Below, piece after piece: positions 46,463 to 54,853 of a DNA stretch of 64,000 bases. Origin of the DNA: Rhodovulum euryhalinum. Lineage in GTDB: Bacteria; Pseudomonadota; Alphaproteobacteria; Rhodobacterales; Rhodobacteraceae. The notes under the pieces were generated by a model. It saw only the letters and a program-made list of their open reading frames with translations. It made no database searches and had not been told where the DNA came from. Each line of letters begins with the position of its first letter. Positions within the stretch are counted from its first letter, which is position 1. The stretch lies in NCBI RefSeq assembly GCF_004342445.1, contig NZ_SLWW01000001.1, positions 310,001-374,000 on the forward strand, given 5' to 3'. Both the position numbers and the translations under genes were made by a program.

Positions 46463-47541
46463 GTCATCTCCGGACCAGTGCAGAAGGGCGCGCCGGGCAG
46501 GGCCGCGGCAAGGGCGGCGCGCAGGTGCGGGGGGCAGAAGGCGGGCATCGCGACCCGGGGTTTGGTTGCGGCCAGCAGCGCGCGGGTGTCCGACAACCGG
46601 GGGTGCACGTTCCAGCGCATGTGGCCCGCGTGTCCCTCGCAGACCAGCGCAGCGGCGGGCGTGCCCGCCCCGAGATACCCGGTGAACAGGATGCGCGCCT
46701 CGCCCGTCACGGCGAACCGGGCGGCAAGCGGGGCGGAAAGGCCGCTGGCGGCATCGGCCGAGACGGCGATCATTGCGCCCCGGGCCGGGCTGTCCACGTC
46801 AAGCGGGCTTGCCTTCGCCAGCAGGTCTCGCAAGGTCCCCGCGGCACCGTCCGCCAGCCAATCGGGCCGGGCCAGCAGGGTTTCGGCAACGCGGCGGTGC
46901 GCGGGGCAAAGCGCCACCCCGACCCCGGCCGCAAGGGCCGCGCAGGCGATGTCGAGCCCGCGTCCATCGGCAGGGGATGGCAGCAGCACCGGCGCGGACG
47001 AAAGCAGGCCAAGGAGTTCAGCCTGTTGCACCGCGAGGGCTGTGTCGGCCACGCCATAGCTTGCGTCCAGAACCACGGCCTCGGCGGGGGGCGGCATCTC
47101 GAAGGGCCAGACGCTGGGCCCCGTCGCGCAGTCGCCGGTATAAAGCAGCCCGCCCGCCCCGCCGATCCGCATCCAGACCGCACCGGGCGCATGGCCCGCG
47201 GCGCCGGTCTCGACCTCGACGCCCACGATCTCGACTCGCCCGCGCCTTGGCAGCGCCACGCCAACCGGGCCCGGCGGCGGGCCGGAAAGGACAAAGACCG
47301 GCGGCGAAGCATGAACCGGCGGGCTTCCGACCAGAGGGGCCAGTTGCAACGCCCCGGCATGGTCGGCATGGCCGTGCGAGAGAAGGATCGCATCGACCGG
47401 CCCGACCCCGGCCAGATCGGGCAGGCGACCGGCATCCGGCCCCGTCCCGAGGTCCAGCATCAGCCGCGCCCCGCCGAGTTCCAGCAGGAAACAGGCCGGT
47501 CCCTTGGCGTCGAAGCCCGACAGGGCAACCAGCCGCGGCAT
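46456..47541 (-). CDS. MBL-fold metallo-hydrolase
   Basis: A 361-aa cytoplasmic metallo-beta-lactamase-fold hydrolase. The metal motif is LSHGHADHAG (~54-63); further ligands are likely GHAPGAV (~108) and LYTGDCATG (~125). It is longer than single-domain MBL proteins because of a Leu/Ala-rich C-terminal part. It overlaps the ATPase stop (ATGA) and the histidine phosphatase. A phosphodiesterase role comparable to PhnP is possible, but sequence does not fix the substrate. Confidence 0.8.
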   Translation of the reverse strand: MPRLVALSGFDAKGPACFLLELGGARLMLDLGTGPDAGRLPDLAGVGPVDAILLSHGHADHAGALQLAPLVGSPPVHASPPVFVLSGPPPGPVGVALPRRGRVEIVGVEVETGAAGHAPGAVWMRIGGAGGLLYTGDCATGPSVWPFEMPPPAEAVVLDASYGVADTALAVQQAELLGLLSSAPVLLPSPADGRGLDIACAALAAGVGVALCPAHRRVAETLLARPDWLADGAAGTLRDLLAKASPLDVDSPARGAMIAVSADAASGLSAPLAARFAVTGEARILFTGYLGAGTPAAALVCEGHAGHMRWNVHPRLSDTRALLAATKPRVAMPAFCPPHLRAALAAALPGAPFCTGPEMTW

Positions 47542-48632
47542 CAGGCGCCGACCGGCTGGGGCGCGGCGGCCACGGTGCGCGCGGCGCCCTCGCGCGGCAG
47601 GACCCAGCCGCCCTTGAGGCTCAGGCCGATCAGGGTGCCGAGGGCGACCGGCATCTCGCTGCGCACCTCCAGCGGGTCGGCGGCGTCGATTCCCTCGGGC
47701 AGGGCCGAGAGCACGTGGTCGCCGCCCTCGAACCGCAGGCCGATCACCCGCGCGGCGATGTCGCCCGCGCCCTCGGCCAGCCGCAGATCGCGCGGCCGCA
47801 GGCAGAGCCAGGCGGGACCGGGACCGGCAACGCCGGGCACCTCGGCGTTCCGCGGGCCGAGGCGCACGATAACGCGGCCGTCGCTTGTGGACAGGGCCTC
47901 GACCGGCAGGGTGCAGCCCTGCCCGACGAAACGCGCGACCATCGGCGTCGCGGGGCGGCGGAACACCTGGTCGGGCGGCGCCACCTGTTCCAGCCGACCG
48001 CGATTCATCACCCCCACCAGCCCGGCGACCGACAGCGCCTCGGACTGGTCATGGGTGACGAAGACGAACGTGGTGCCGGACTGGTGGTGGATGCGGCGGA
48101 ATTCGGCCAGCATCGACTGGCGCAGATGGGCGTCGAGATTGGCAAGCGGTTCATCCAGCAGGATCAGGCCGGGGCGCACGGCCAGGCTGCGGGCCAGCGC
48201 AACGCGCTGCCGCTGTCCGCCCGACAACTCGTGCGGGCGGCGGCGGGCGAACTCCTCCAGCCCGACCGAGCGCAACGCCTCGGCCACCCGCCGCGCCCGA
48301 TCGGGGCCGGACAGCCGGTTCAGCCCGAAGGCCACGTTGCCCGCAACCGTCATGTGCGGCCAGAGCGCGTAGGACTGGAAGACCATCCCCAGGCACCGCT
48401 CGCCCGGCTCGACGAAGAGACCCGCCCCGGCGACGGGCCGCCCACCCAGCCGGATTGTGCCCCCATCGGGCCGTTCCAGCCCCGCGATCAGCCTCAAGAG
48501 CGTTGTCTTGCCGCAGCCGGAGGGGCCGAGAAGGGCAAAGAACGTCGCCTCGGGCACCGCCAGATCGACACCATCCACCGCCGCGGTCCCGCCGAAGCGA
48601 AGGCTCAGCTTTTCGGTCTTTATGTCCGCCAT
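47541..48632 (-). CDS. ABC transporter ATP-binding protein, Fbp/Pot type
   Basis: A 363-aa ATPase with Walker A LGPSGCGKTT (~37), signature LSGGQRQRVALARSLA (~134), Walker B LILLDEPLANLD and H-loop VTHDQSEAL, plus a TOBE domain. It is the first gene of the five-gene minus-strand operon ATPase, MBL hydrolase, histidine phosphatase, binding protein, permease. Start is probably the ATG at 48632 (MADIKTEKLSLRFGG); upstream ATGs at 48650 and 48662 would add a basic leader. 99 nt separate it from the preceding Ugp-type ATPase gene on the same strand, so one long transcript is possible. Confidence 0.88.
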   Translation of the reverse strand: MADIKTEKLSLRFGGTAAVDGVDLAVPEATFFALLGPSGCGKTTLLRLIAGLERPDGGTIRLGGRPVAGAGLFVEPGERCLGMVFQSYALWPHMTVAGNVAFGLNRLSGPDRARRVAEALRSVGLEEFARRRPHELSGGQRQRVALARSLAVRPGLILLDEPLANLDAHLRQSMLAEFRRIHHQSGTTFVFVTHDQSEALSVAGLVGVMNRGRLEQVAPPDQVFRRPATPMVARFVGQGCTLPVEALSTSDGRVIVRLGPRNAEVPGVAGPGPAWLCLRPRDLRLAEGAGDIAARVIGLRFEGGDHVLSALPEGIDAADPLEVRSEMPVALGTLIGLSLKGGWVLPREGAARTVAAAPQPVGA

Positions 48633-48731
48633 TCGCCGCCTGTTTCTCATGGAATGATCCAACGCCAGAATGACCGGACCAGACCCGCCGCGAAAGACCC
48701 CATCGCCGCCAGGCCGAAGGCCGGATGCACG

Positions 48732-49778
48732 TCAGACCAGTCGCACGCCATCCGCGTCGAACAGGTGCACACGCTCGGGGATCGGGGCGACGGGCAGCCG
48801 GTCGCCGGGCCGCACCCGCGTTTCGCCCGGCACGCGCATCAGGACCGGCGCCGCCCCGATCTCGCCATGCAGGAAGGCATCGGCGCCGTGGGGTTCGACC
48901 AGGTGCACCATCATCTCGGGCGCCGCCTCGCCGGGGGCGAGCCGGAGGTGTTCGGGGCGAACGCCCAGATGTACCGGCCCCTCGGACGCGGTGGCCCGGA
49001 CCGGGTGATCCCCCAGCGCAGAACGCACCCGGCCGCGGCCCAGTTCCGCGGGCAGCACATTCATCGCCGGCGCCCCGATGAAACGGGCAACGAACAGCGA
49101 CGCGGGCCGGTCGTACAGATCGTGCGGCTGGCCCGCCTGCTCGATCCGGCCACCGTTCATCACCACCAGAAGATCGGCCATCGTCATCGCCTCGACCTGA
49201 TCATGGGTGACATACAGCGCCGTGCGCCCCAGCCGCTGCTGCAAGCGGCGGATTTCCACCCGCATCTCACCCCGAAGCTGGGCGTCAAGGTTCGACAGCG
49301 GCTCGTCGAACAGGAACAGGGCCGGATCGCGCACGATGGCCCGGCCCATCGCCACGCGCTGGCGCTGGCCGCCCGACAACTGGCGCGGTTTCTTGTCGAG
49401 GTGGTCCTCCAGGCGCAACAGACGCGCGGTCTCGGCCACCTTGTCCGCGATCCGCGCCCGGTCCTCGCCGCGAATCTCCATGCCGAAGGCGATGTTGCGC
49501 GCCACGCTCAGGTGCGGCAGCAGAGCGTAATTCTGGAAAACCATCGCCACCCGGCGTGCCCGGGGCGGCTGATCGGTGACGTCGTGCCCGCCGATGGCGA
49601 TCCGGCCCGAATCCGGCGTCTCGAGGCCCGCCACCAGCCGCAACAGCGTGGACTTGCCGCAGCCCGAGGGGCCGACGACGACGCAGAACTGCCCCTCGGG
49701 CACGACGAGGTCCAGCCCCCGGATCACCGGCTGCCCGTCAAAGGATTTCCGCAGATCGCCAAGCGCCAGACCCGTCAT
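48732..49778 (-). CDS. ugpC: ABC transporter ATP-binding protein, UgpC/MalK type
   Basis: A 348-aa ATPase with Walker A VGPSGCGKST (~35), signature LSGGQRQRVAMGRAIV (~131), Walker B FLFDEPLSNLD, H-loop VTHDQVEAM and a C-terminal regulatory TOBE domain. It is divergent from the Ugp-type permeases and binding protein (49929 onward) and probably serves them. ATG at 49778 has AGGAGAGG upstream and is preferred to the GTG at 49784. A Pho-box-like repeat lies 41-58 nt upstream. Confidence 0.87.
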   Translation of the reverse strand: MTGLALGDLRKSFDGQPVIRGLDLVVPEGQFCVVVGPSGCGKSTLLRLVAGLETPDSGRIAIGGHDVTDQPPRARRVAMVFQNYALLPHLSVARNIAFGMEIRGEDRARIADKVAETARLLRLEDHLDKKPRQLSGGQRQRVAMGRAIVRDPALFLFDEPLSNLDAQLRGEMRVEIRRLQQRLGRTALYVTHDQVEAMTMADLLVVMNGGRIEQAGQPHDLYDRPASLFVARFIGAPAMNVLPAELGRGRVRSALGDHPVRATASEGPVHLGVRPEHLRLAPGEAAPEMMVHLVEPHGADAFLHGEIGAAPVLMRVPGETRVRPGDRLPVAPIPERVHLFDADGVRLV

Positions 49779-49818
49779 CGCCACCTCTCCTGACCGTGGC
49801 CCCGACTACCCCCGCGAT

Positions 49819-49836
49819 GCGACAGGTGCGTGACGG
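49819..49836 (-). promoter_or_regulatory. Pho-box-like repeat in front of the UgpC-like gene
   Basis: On the minus strand CCGTCAC-GCAC-CTGTCGC: two 7-mers, 5/7 matches each to CTGTCAT, starting 11 bp apart as in PhoB sites. It lies 41 nt upstream of the ugpC-like start. Ugp systems are classical Pho-regulon members, which supports the reading; binding is unproven. Confidence 0.5.
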
Positions 49837-49848
49837 ATCCGGGCCGGA

Positions 49849-49866
49849 CCGTCATCGAAAATTCAT
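49849..49866 (+). promoter_or_regulatory. Pho-box-like repeat in front of the UgpA-like gene
   Basis: On the plus strand CCGTCAT-CGAA-AATTCAT: 6/7 and 4/7 matches to CTGTCAT with 11-bp spacing, 62 nt upstream of the UgpA-like start. Together with the opposite-facing element at 49819-49836 it could give coordinated divergent PhoB control. Confidence 0.45.
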
Positions 49867-49928
49867 GCGCGCTATACCCCTGCGCCACCAAATCCAGGCA
49901 CCAGTTCCGCGTCGGGCAGGGGCAAGAC

Positions 49929-50870
49929 ATGATTCACGAACGCAGTCTGAGTGTGCAGGACGCCGCCCTGCCGCGCGCGCGCACCGCCGCGCGTGCGGCC
50001 CGCCGCGCGCCCGGTCTGCGGGCGCTGGCCCTGCTGGCCCCGACGCTGGCGTTCCTGCTGCTGTTCACCTATTGGCCGATCCTCGCCTCGCTGGTCCAGT
50101 CGGTGCGGATCGAGACCTTCGGCAGCACCGAGACGACCACCGGCCTGGGCAATTTCGTCCGGCTGTGGGAGGATGCGGGCTTTCGCCGGGCGCTGGTGAA
50201 CAACGCGGTCTATGCCGCGGGCACGATCGGGCCGGGCATCGCGCTGGCGCTGGCGCTGGCGGTGGGGTTGCAGGAGGCGACGGGCTTCAACACGGCGCTG
50301 CGCAGCGTCGTGTTCTTCCCTGTGATGATCCCGCTGGTGGCCGCGGCAGCGCTGTTTTCGTTCGTATTCCTGCCGGGGATCGGGCTGATCGACCACTACC
50401 TCGGCAAGCTGGGGGCGGCACAGGTCAACTGGCTTGGCAATCCCGACATCGCGCTGTTTTCCCTGATCGGGCTGACGATCTGGAAGAACGCGGGCTATTA
50501 CATGCTGTTCTTCCTCGCCGGGCTTCAGGCCATCCCGCAGGACCTGTACGAGGCCGCGCGGATCGAGGGTGCGGGGGGCTGGGCACGGTTCCGGCGGGTC
50601 ACGCTGCCGCTGCTGGGGCCGACCTTCGCCTTCGTCTTCGTGATCGCGCTGATCAACGCGGTGACCCAGATCGACCATGTGGTGGTGCTGACCAAGGGCG
50701 GGCCGTCGGACAGCACCAACCTGCTGTTGTTCTACATCTACCAGCAGGCGCACGAGAACTATGACCACGGCAAGGCGGCCGCGGCCACGGTCGTCACGCT
50801 GGCGCTGCTGCTGTCGCTGTCCGTTCTGTCCCTGCGCACCCTGGAACGGGGGACGCATTATGAAAGCTGA
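49929..50870 (+). CDS. ugpA: ABC transporter permease, UgpA type
   Basis: A 313-aa permease with an Ala/Arg-rich cytoplasmic leader of about 35 residues, six TM helices and the EAA loop QDLYEAARIEGAGGWARFRR (~205). ATG at 49929 preferred (GGGGCAAG upstream); an open frame extends 99 nt further 5' but without supporting features and through the Pho-box-like element. It overlaps the next permease by 11 nt. Confidence 0.87.
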   Translation: MIHERSLSVQDAALPRARTAARAARRAPGLRALALLAPTLAFLLLFTYWPILASLVQSVRIETFGSTETTTGLGNFVRLWEDAGFRRALVNNAVYAAGTIGPGIALALALAVGLQEATGFNTALRSVVFFPVMIPLVAAAALFSFVFLPGIGLIDHYLGKLGAAQVNWLGNPDIALFSLIGLTIWKNAGYYMLFFLAGLQAIPQDLYEAARIEGAGGWARFRRVTLPLLGPTFAFVFVIALINAVTQIDHVVVLTKGGPSDSTNLLLFYIYQQAHENYDHGKAAAATVVTLALLLSLSVLSLRTLERGTHYES

Positions 50871-51690
50871 CGCGCAGGCACGCTGGCTGGCGACCGGGCT
50901 TTTGTGCCTTGTGGCGCTGATGTGGTCCACGCCGCTGTTGTGGATGGCGGTCGCCGCCTTCCGCCCGCAGAATTTCGGCGGGCTCGACATGGCCTCGCTG
51001 ATGCCCGACTTCGTGCCCACGCTGGCCAATTTCGCCGAGGCGTTGTCTAGCGCCGATTTCCCCCGGCTTTACCTGAACACGGTCCTCGTGTGCGGCGGCA
51101 TCCTTGCCGTGCAGCTTGTCACCGTCACGATGGCGGGCTTCGCCTTTGCGCGGCTGAGGTTCCGGGGGGCGGGCGTGGTGTTTTACCTGCTGCTGATGCA
51201 GCTGATGATCGTGCCGCCGGTGCTGATCGTGCCGAACCTCGTCACGGTCACCAAGCTGGGGCTCTACGACACGCTGCTGGCGGTGATGCTGCCCTATTTC
51301 GGCTCGGCCTTCGGGGTGTTCCTGATGCGCCAGACCTTCCGCACCATCCCGCGCGACTTCGAGGAGGCGGCGATCGTCGAGGGCGCGAGCCTTTTCCAGA
51401 TCGTGACCCGCGTGCTGGTGCCACTGGCCCGGCCGGGCATGGTGGCCTTCGCCATCGTCTCGGTCGTCAGCCACTGGAACGAGTTTCTCTGGCCGCTGAT
51501 GGTGATTTCCGACCCCGACCACCAGACCCTGACCATCGGTCTGGCCAGCTTCACCCGCGGTGCGGAAAGCGCCAGCCAGTGGGGCGTGATCGCGGCGGGC
51601 ACCTTCCTGGTGGGCGGGCCGCTGATCGCGGCCTTCGCGCTGTTCCAGCGACAGTTCGTCAATTCCTTCCTCTTTTCCGGCGTCAAATAG
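50860..51690 (+). CDS. ugpE: ABC transporter permease, UgpE type
   Basis: A 276-aa MalG/UgpE-like permease; EAA loop RDFEEAAIVEGASLFQIVTR (~167). ATG at 50860 overlaps ugpA by 11 nt and the gene ends 9 nt before the binding protein. It pairs with the UgpA-like subunit. Confidence 0.88.
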   Translation: MKADAQARWLATGLLCLVALMWSTPLLWMAVAAFRPQNFGGLDMASLMPDFVPTLANFAEALSSADFPRLYLNTVLVCGGILAVQLVTVTMAGFAFARLRFRGAGVVFYLLLMQLMIVPPVLIVPNLVTVTKLGLYDTLLAVMLPYFGSAFGVFLMRQTFRTIPRDFEEAAIVEGASLFQIVTRVLVPLARPGMVAFAIVSVVSHWNEFLWPLMVISDPDHQTLTIGLASFTRGAESASQWGVIAAGTFLVGGPLIAAFALFQRQFVNSFLFSGVK

Positions 51691-51699
51691 GAGAGACCC

Positions 51700-53016
51700 A
51701 TGTTCGACTGGAAATCCATCGCCGCGGCCGGTGCCGTCGCGCTGACCCTCGCCCCCGGGGCCGAGGCCAAGACCGAAATCGAGCTTTATTTCCCCGTCCC
51801 GGTCGAGGGCAAGCTCGCCTCGGAAATGAAGACCCTGATCGAGCGGTTCAACACCGAACACCCCGAAATCGAGGTCACCCCGGTCTATACCGGCAGCTAC
51901 GACGAGACCGCGATCAAGACCCGCGCCGCGATCAAGGCGGGCAACCCGCCGGGCGCCGTCATCATGTCGGCGAACTTCATCCTCGAATACCAGATCAACG
52001 GCGAGATTGAGGCCCTTGACCCCTTCATCGCCGCCGACGGGCTGACGAACGAGGCGTTCATGGACACCTTCTGGCCCGCGCTGCACCGCAACGCGGCCTT
52101 CGGCGGGCATGTCTGGGCGGTGCCGTTCCACAACTCGACGCCGCTTCTGTACATCAATGCCGAGCATTTCCGCGCAGCCGGGCTGGACCCGGAAAACCCG
52201 CCCGCGACCTGGGCCGAGTTCACCGAGGCCGCCAGGAAACTGACCGTGACCGAGAACGGCCAGACCACGCGCTGGGGCTTCATGCTGCCGGGCAACTACG
52301 ACTATCTGGGCTGGATGATGACCGCGCTGGCGATGTCGAACGGCGGCGAATACTACAACCCTTATTACGGCGGCGAGGTCTATTACGACCAGCCATCCAT
52401 GCTGGGGGCCGTCACCTTCGTCGACGACCTGGTGCACACCCACAAGGTGATGCCCGAGGGCGTGACCGACGGCAAGGCGGTCTCGACCGCGTTCTTCGCC
52501 GGGCAGGCGTCGATGGTGGCGCTGTCCACCGGTTCGCTGTCGTTCATCCGCGAGAACATGACCCAGGATTACCGCGTCGCCTTCATGCCGCGGAACCTGC
52601 GCAATGCGGTGGCGATCGGCGGCGCCTCGCTGATGATGCCCAAGGGCCTGTCGGACGAGAAGAAGGCCGCGGCGTGGGAGCTGATGGGCTGGCTGACCAG
52701 CCCCGAAATCGCCGGGCACTGGAGCCGCTTCACCGGCTATTTCGCGCCCAACAAGGGGGCCTACGACCTGCCCGAGATGAAGGACTTCCTGGCGCAGAAC
52801 CCCGATGCCAGGGTGGCGCTGGACCAGCTGGCCTATGCCCAGCCGTGGTTCGCGACCTACAACACCGTGGCGGTGCGCAAGGCGCTTGAGGACGAGGTGC
52901 AGGCGGTTCTGTCGGGCCGCAAGACCCCGGCCGAGGCGGTCGCCGCCGCCCAGGCCGGTGCCGACTCGCTGATGGCGCCCTATGTCGCGCAAACCGCGCT
53001 GAACCTGCCCAAGTGA
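51700..53016 (+). CDS. ugpB: ABC transporter substrate-binding protein, UgpB type (glycerol-3-phosphate / glycerophosphodiester)
   Basis: A 438-aa binding protein with a signal peptide ending near residue 23 (PGAEA). Segments recall E. coli UgpB: PFHNSTPLLYINAEHF followed by AAGLDPENPPATW (~140-170), STGSLSFIRE (~270), AIGGASLMMPKG (~305), FTGYFAPNKGAYDL (~345) and SGRKTPAEAV near the end. It should bind glycerol-3-phosphate or glycerophosphodiesters. Downstream, a strong hairpin separates it from a GpdQ-like phosphodiesterase gene that would hydrolyse such diesters. Confidence 0.8.
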   Translation: MFDWKSIAAAGAVALTLAPGAEAKTEIELYFPVPVEGKLASEMKTLIERFNTEHPEIEVTPVYTGSYDETAIKTRAAIKAGNPPGAVIMSANFILEYQINGEIEALDPFIAADGLTNEAFMDTFWPALHRNAAFGGHVWAVPFHNSTPLLYINAEHFRAAGLDPENPPATWAEFTEAARKLTVTENGQTTRWGFMLPGNYDYLGWMMTALAMSNGGEYYNPYYGGEVYYDQPSMLGAVTFVDDLVHTHKVMPEGVTDGKAVSTAFFAGQASMVALSTGSLSFIRENMTQDYRVAFMPRNLRNAVAIGGASLMMPKGLSDEKKAAAWELMGWLTSPEIAGHWSRFTGYFAPNKGAYDLPEMKDFLAQNPDARVALDQLAYAQPWFATYNTVAVRKALEDEVQAVLSGRKTPAEAVAAAQAGADSLMAPYVAQTALNLPK

Positions 53017-53022
53017 CCGGCA

Positions 53023-53049
53023 GGCGGCCCCGCCCGGCGCGGGGCCGCC
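53023..53049 (+). terminator. Intercistronic hairpin after the UgpB-like gene
   Basis: A perfect 11-bp GC stem (GGCGGCCCCGC / GCGGGGCCGCC) with a 5-nt loop, starting 6 nt after the binding-protein stop and 20 nt before the phosphodiesterase start. It probably stabilises the binding-protein message and limits downstream expression. Confidence 0.7.
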
Positions 53050-53068
53050 CCCTACCAAAGGACAGACC

Positions 53069-53893
53069 ATGATCGTCGCCCAGATCACCGACCTGCACCT
53101 GCGCCCCGAGGGCAAGCCCGCCTACCGGGTGGCCGAGACCAACATGCTGGCCGCCCGCGCCATCGCCGCGCTGCGCGCGCTGACGCCGGCGCCGGACGTG
53201 GTGGTGATCACCGGCGATCTGACCGATTGCGGGCTGGCCGAGGAATACGCGCTGCTGCACCGGCTGCTGGCCCAACTGCCGATGCCGGTGCTGATGGTGC
53301 CCGGCAACCACGACCGGCGCGAGGGACTGCTGGCCGCCTTTCCCGGTGCCGCCGACGGGCGGGGCTTCGCGGGCTTTGTCCACGACGCGGGACCCCTGCG
53401 GCTGATCGGGCTCGACACGCTGGTGCCTGGCGCCTCGCACGGGGCGCTGTGCGCCGGCCGGCTGGCGGCACTCGACGCCGCCCTGTCCGAACGACCCGAC
53501 GCGCCGACGCTGATCTTCCTGCACCACCCGCCCTTTGCATGCGGCATCCGCCACATGGACCGGATCGCGCTGGCCGAGGGGGCCGCGGAATTCGCCCGCA
53601 TCGTCGCCGCCCACCCCCAGGTGGAACGGGTGCTGGCCGGCCACCATCATCGCCCGATCCAGGCGCGCTGGGCGGGCACGCTGGCGATGGTCGCGCCCTC
53701 GGTCGCACACCAGGTCGTGCTGGACCTGACCGAGGACGGCCCGCCCGCCTTTGCGATGGAACCCCCGGCCTTCCTGCTGCATGTCTGGCACGGGGGCGCG
53801 CTGGTCACCCACCAGGCCTATGTCGAGACCGCGCCGGGGCCGTTCCCCTTCGTCCTCGATCCCGACTATCCGGGGCAGTCCCAGCCGGGCTGA
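53069..53893 (+). CDS. Cyclic-nucleotide/glycerophosphodiester phosphodiesterase, GpdQ/CpdA-like
   Basis: A 274-aa class III calcineurin-like phosphodiesterase with all metal-site motifs: ITDLHLRPEG (~6-15), ITGDLTDCG (~47), PGNHDRR (~80), LHHPPF (~151) and AGHHHRPIQ (~190). GpdQ enzymes cleave glycerophosphodiesters to glycerol-3-phosphate, matching the Ugp-type importer 53 nt upstream. No signal peptide, so it acts after uptake. Cyclic-AMP phosphodiesterase activity is a possible alternative. Confidence 0.85.
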   Translation: MIVAQITDLHLRPEGKPAYRVAETNMLAARAIAALRALTPAPDVVVITGDLTDCGLAEEYALLHRLLAQLPMPVLMVPGNHDRREGLLAAFPGAADGRGFAGFVHDAGPLRLIGLDTLVPGASHGALCAGRLAALDAALSERPDAPTLIFLHHPPFACGIRHMDRIALAEGAAEFARIVAAHPQVERVLAGHHHRPIQARWAGTLAMVAPSVAHQVVLDLTEDGPPAFAMEPPAFLLHVWHGGALVTHQAYVETAPGPFPFVLDPDYPGQSQPG

Positions 53894-53928
53894 CCGCAGC
53901 CGCCCGCCACGGCGGCCAGCGATCCAAG

Positions 53929-54071
53929 CTATCCGATGGGAAATCCCCCTCCCACCGCAGAGAACAAGGCGCTCTTGCCGCAGCCCGATGACCCCGCCAG
54001 CGCGGTGACCGATCCGGCCAGCACGTCATGGGCGACCCCATCCCCCGAACCCGTGGCAGGGGCCCGCTCAT
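53929..54071 (-). pseudogene. Remnant of an ABC transporter ATPase gene (frameshifted and truncated)
   Basis: An ATG at 54071 overlaps the permease stop as ATGA, the normal junction for the next ABC gene, and begins MSGPLPRVRG, like an ATPase N-terminus. After ~15 codons the homologous sequence continues in another frame: GDGVAHDVLAGSVTALAG, then the complete Walker A GSSGCGKS (53971-53994) and ALF. This second frame ends at TAG 53931-53929, so only about 45 of ~250 residues remain. Signature, Walker B and H-loop are absent, and past this point the sequence runs into the downstream end of the convergent GpdQ-like gene. This is direct evidence for a frameshift plus large deletion. Confidence 0.75.
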
Positions 54072-54844
54072 GGTGCCGCGCCCCGGCCGTCGTCCCGCCA
54101 GGGAAACGCGCGCCGCTGCAGCGGCTGGATCAGCGCCAGATCGACCACGATCAGCACACCCACCACCACCATGACCCAGGCCATCATCGCCGCCGTATCG
54201 ACATGGGCGCGCGCGGTCGCCAGCCCGTCGCCGATGCCGCCCGCCCCGGCCAGCAGTTCCGCCATCACCGCCACCTTCCACGACATCGCCAGCGTCGCGG
54301 CAAGCGCGGGGAAGACATGGACCAGCATGTTCGGCACGTGCATGTGGACGATCCGCACGGCAAGCGGCACGCGGAACACCCGCGCCATACGGATCAGCCC
54401 GCCATCAAGGCTTTGCACGCCCGAGACGGCGGCGGCGAAAACCAGCGGGCCGGTGGCCACGGCAACTGTGAAGACAACCGCCCAATACCCGCCGAACCAC
54501 AGGATCGCCAGCACCACCCAGGCGATCGCGGGGATGCCCAGCAACACGACCGCGACCGGCTGGAGCGCGCGCTGCGCGTCCTGGCGCAGCCCTGCAAGGG
54601 TGCCCGCGGCGATCCCCGCCAGCGCGCCGGCGACCCAGCCAAGCCCGGCATGGCCGGCCGTCCGGGCAAGTTCCGGGCCGACAGCCCCCTCGCGAAGCAT
54701 CCGCCAGAGCGCCACCGCGGTATCGTCGAGCCCGGGCAGGACCAGCGGACCGTAGGCGCGGTGTCCCGCTTCCCACAGAAGCAGCAGCAGGGCGATGCCC
54801 GACAGGCTCCACAGCCGCGATACCCGGGGGGATGTGCGCGCCAC
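54068..54844 (-). CDS. ABC transporter permease, NitT/TauT (SsuC/TauC) type
   Basis: A 258-aa permease with about six TM segments, an N-terminal TMD (LWSLSGIALLLLLWEAGHRA) and the TauC-family core AELLAGAGGIGDGLATARAH (~210). It follows the binding-protein gene by 9 nt and precedes the ATPase remnant with a 4-nt overlap. Without a local ATPase, it would need one encoded elsewhere. Substrates of the class include sulfonates, nitrate, pyrimidine precursors and riboflavin; the ligand is unknown here. Confidence 0.85.
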   Translation of the reverse strand: MARTSPRVSRLWSLSGIALLLLLWEAGHRAYGPLVLPGLDDTAVALWRMLREGAVGPELARTAGHAGLGWVAGALAGIAAGTLAGLRQDAQRALQPVAVVLLGIPAIAWVVLAILWFGGYWAVVFTVAVATGPLVFAAAVSGVQSLDGGLIRMARVFRVPLAVRIVHMHVPNMLVHVFPALAATLAMSWKVAVMAELLAGAGGIGDGLATARAHVDTAAMMAWVMVVVGVLIVVDLALIQPLQRRAFPWRDDGRGAAP

Positions 54845-54853
54845 GGGTTCGCC

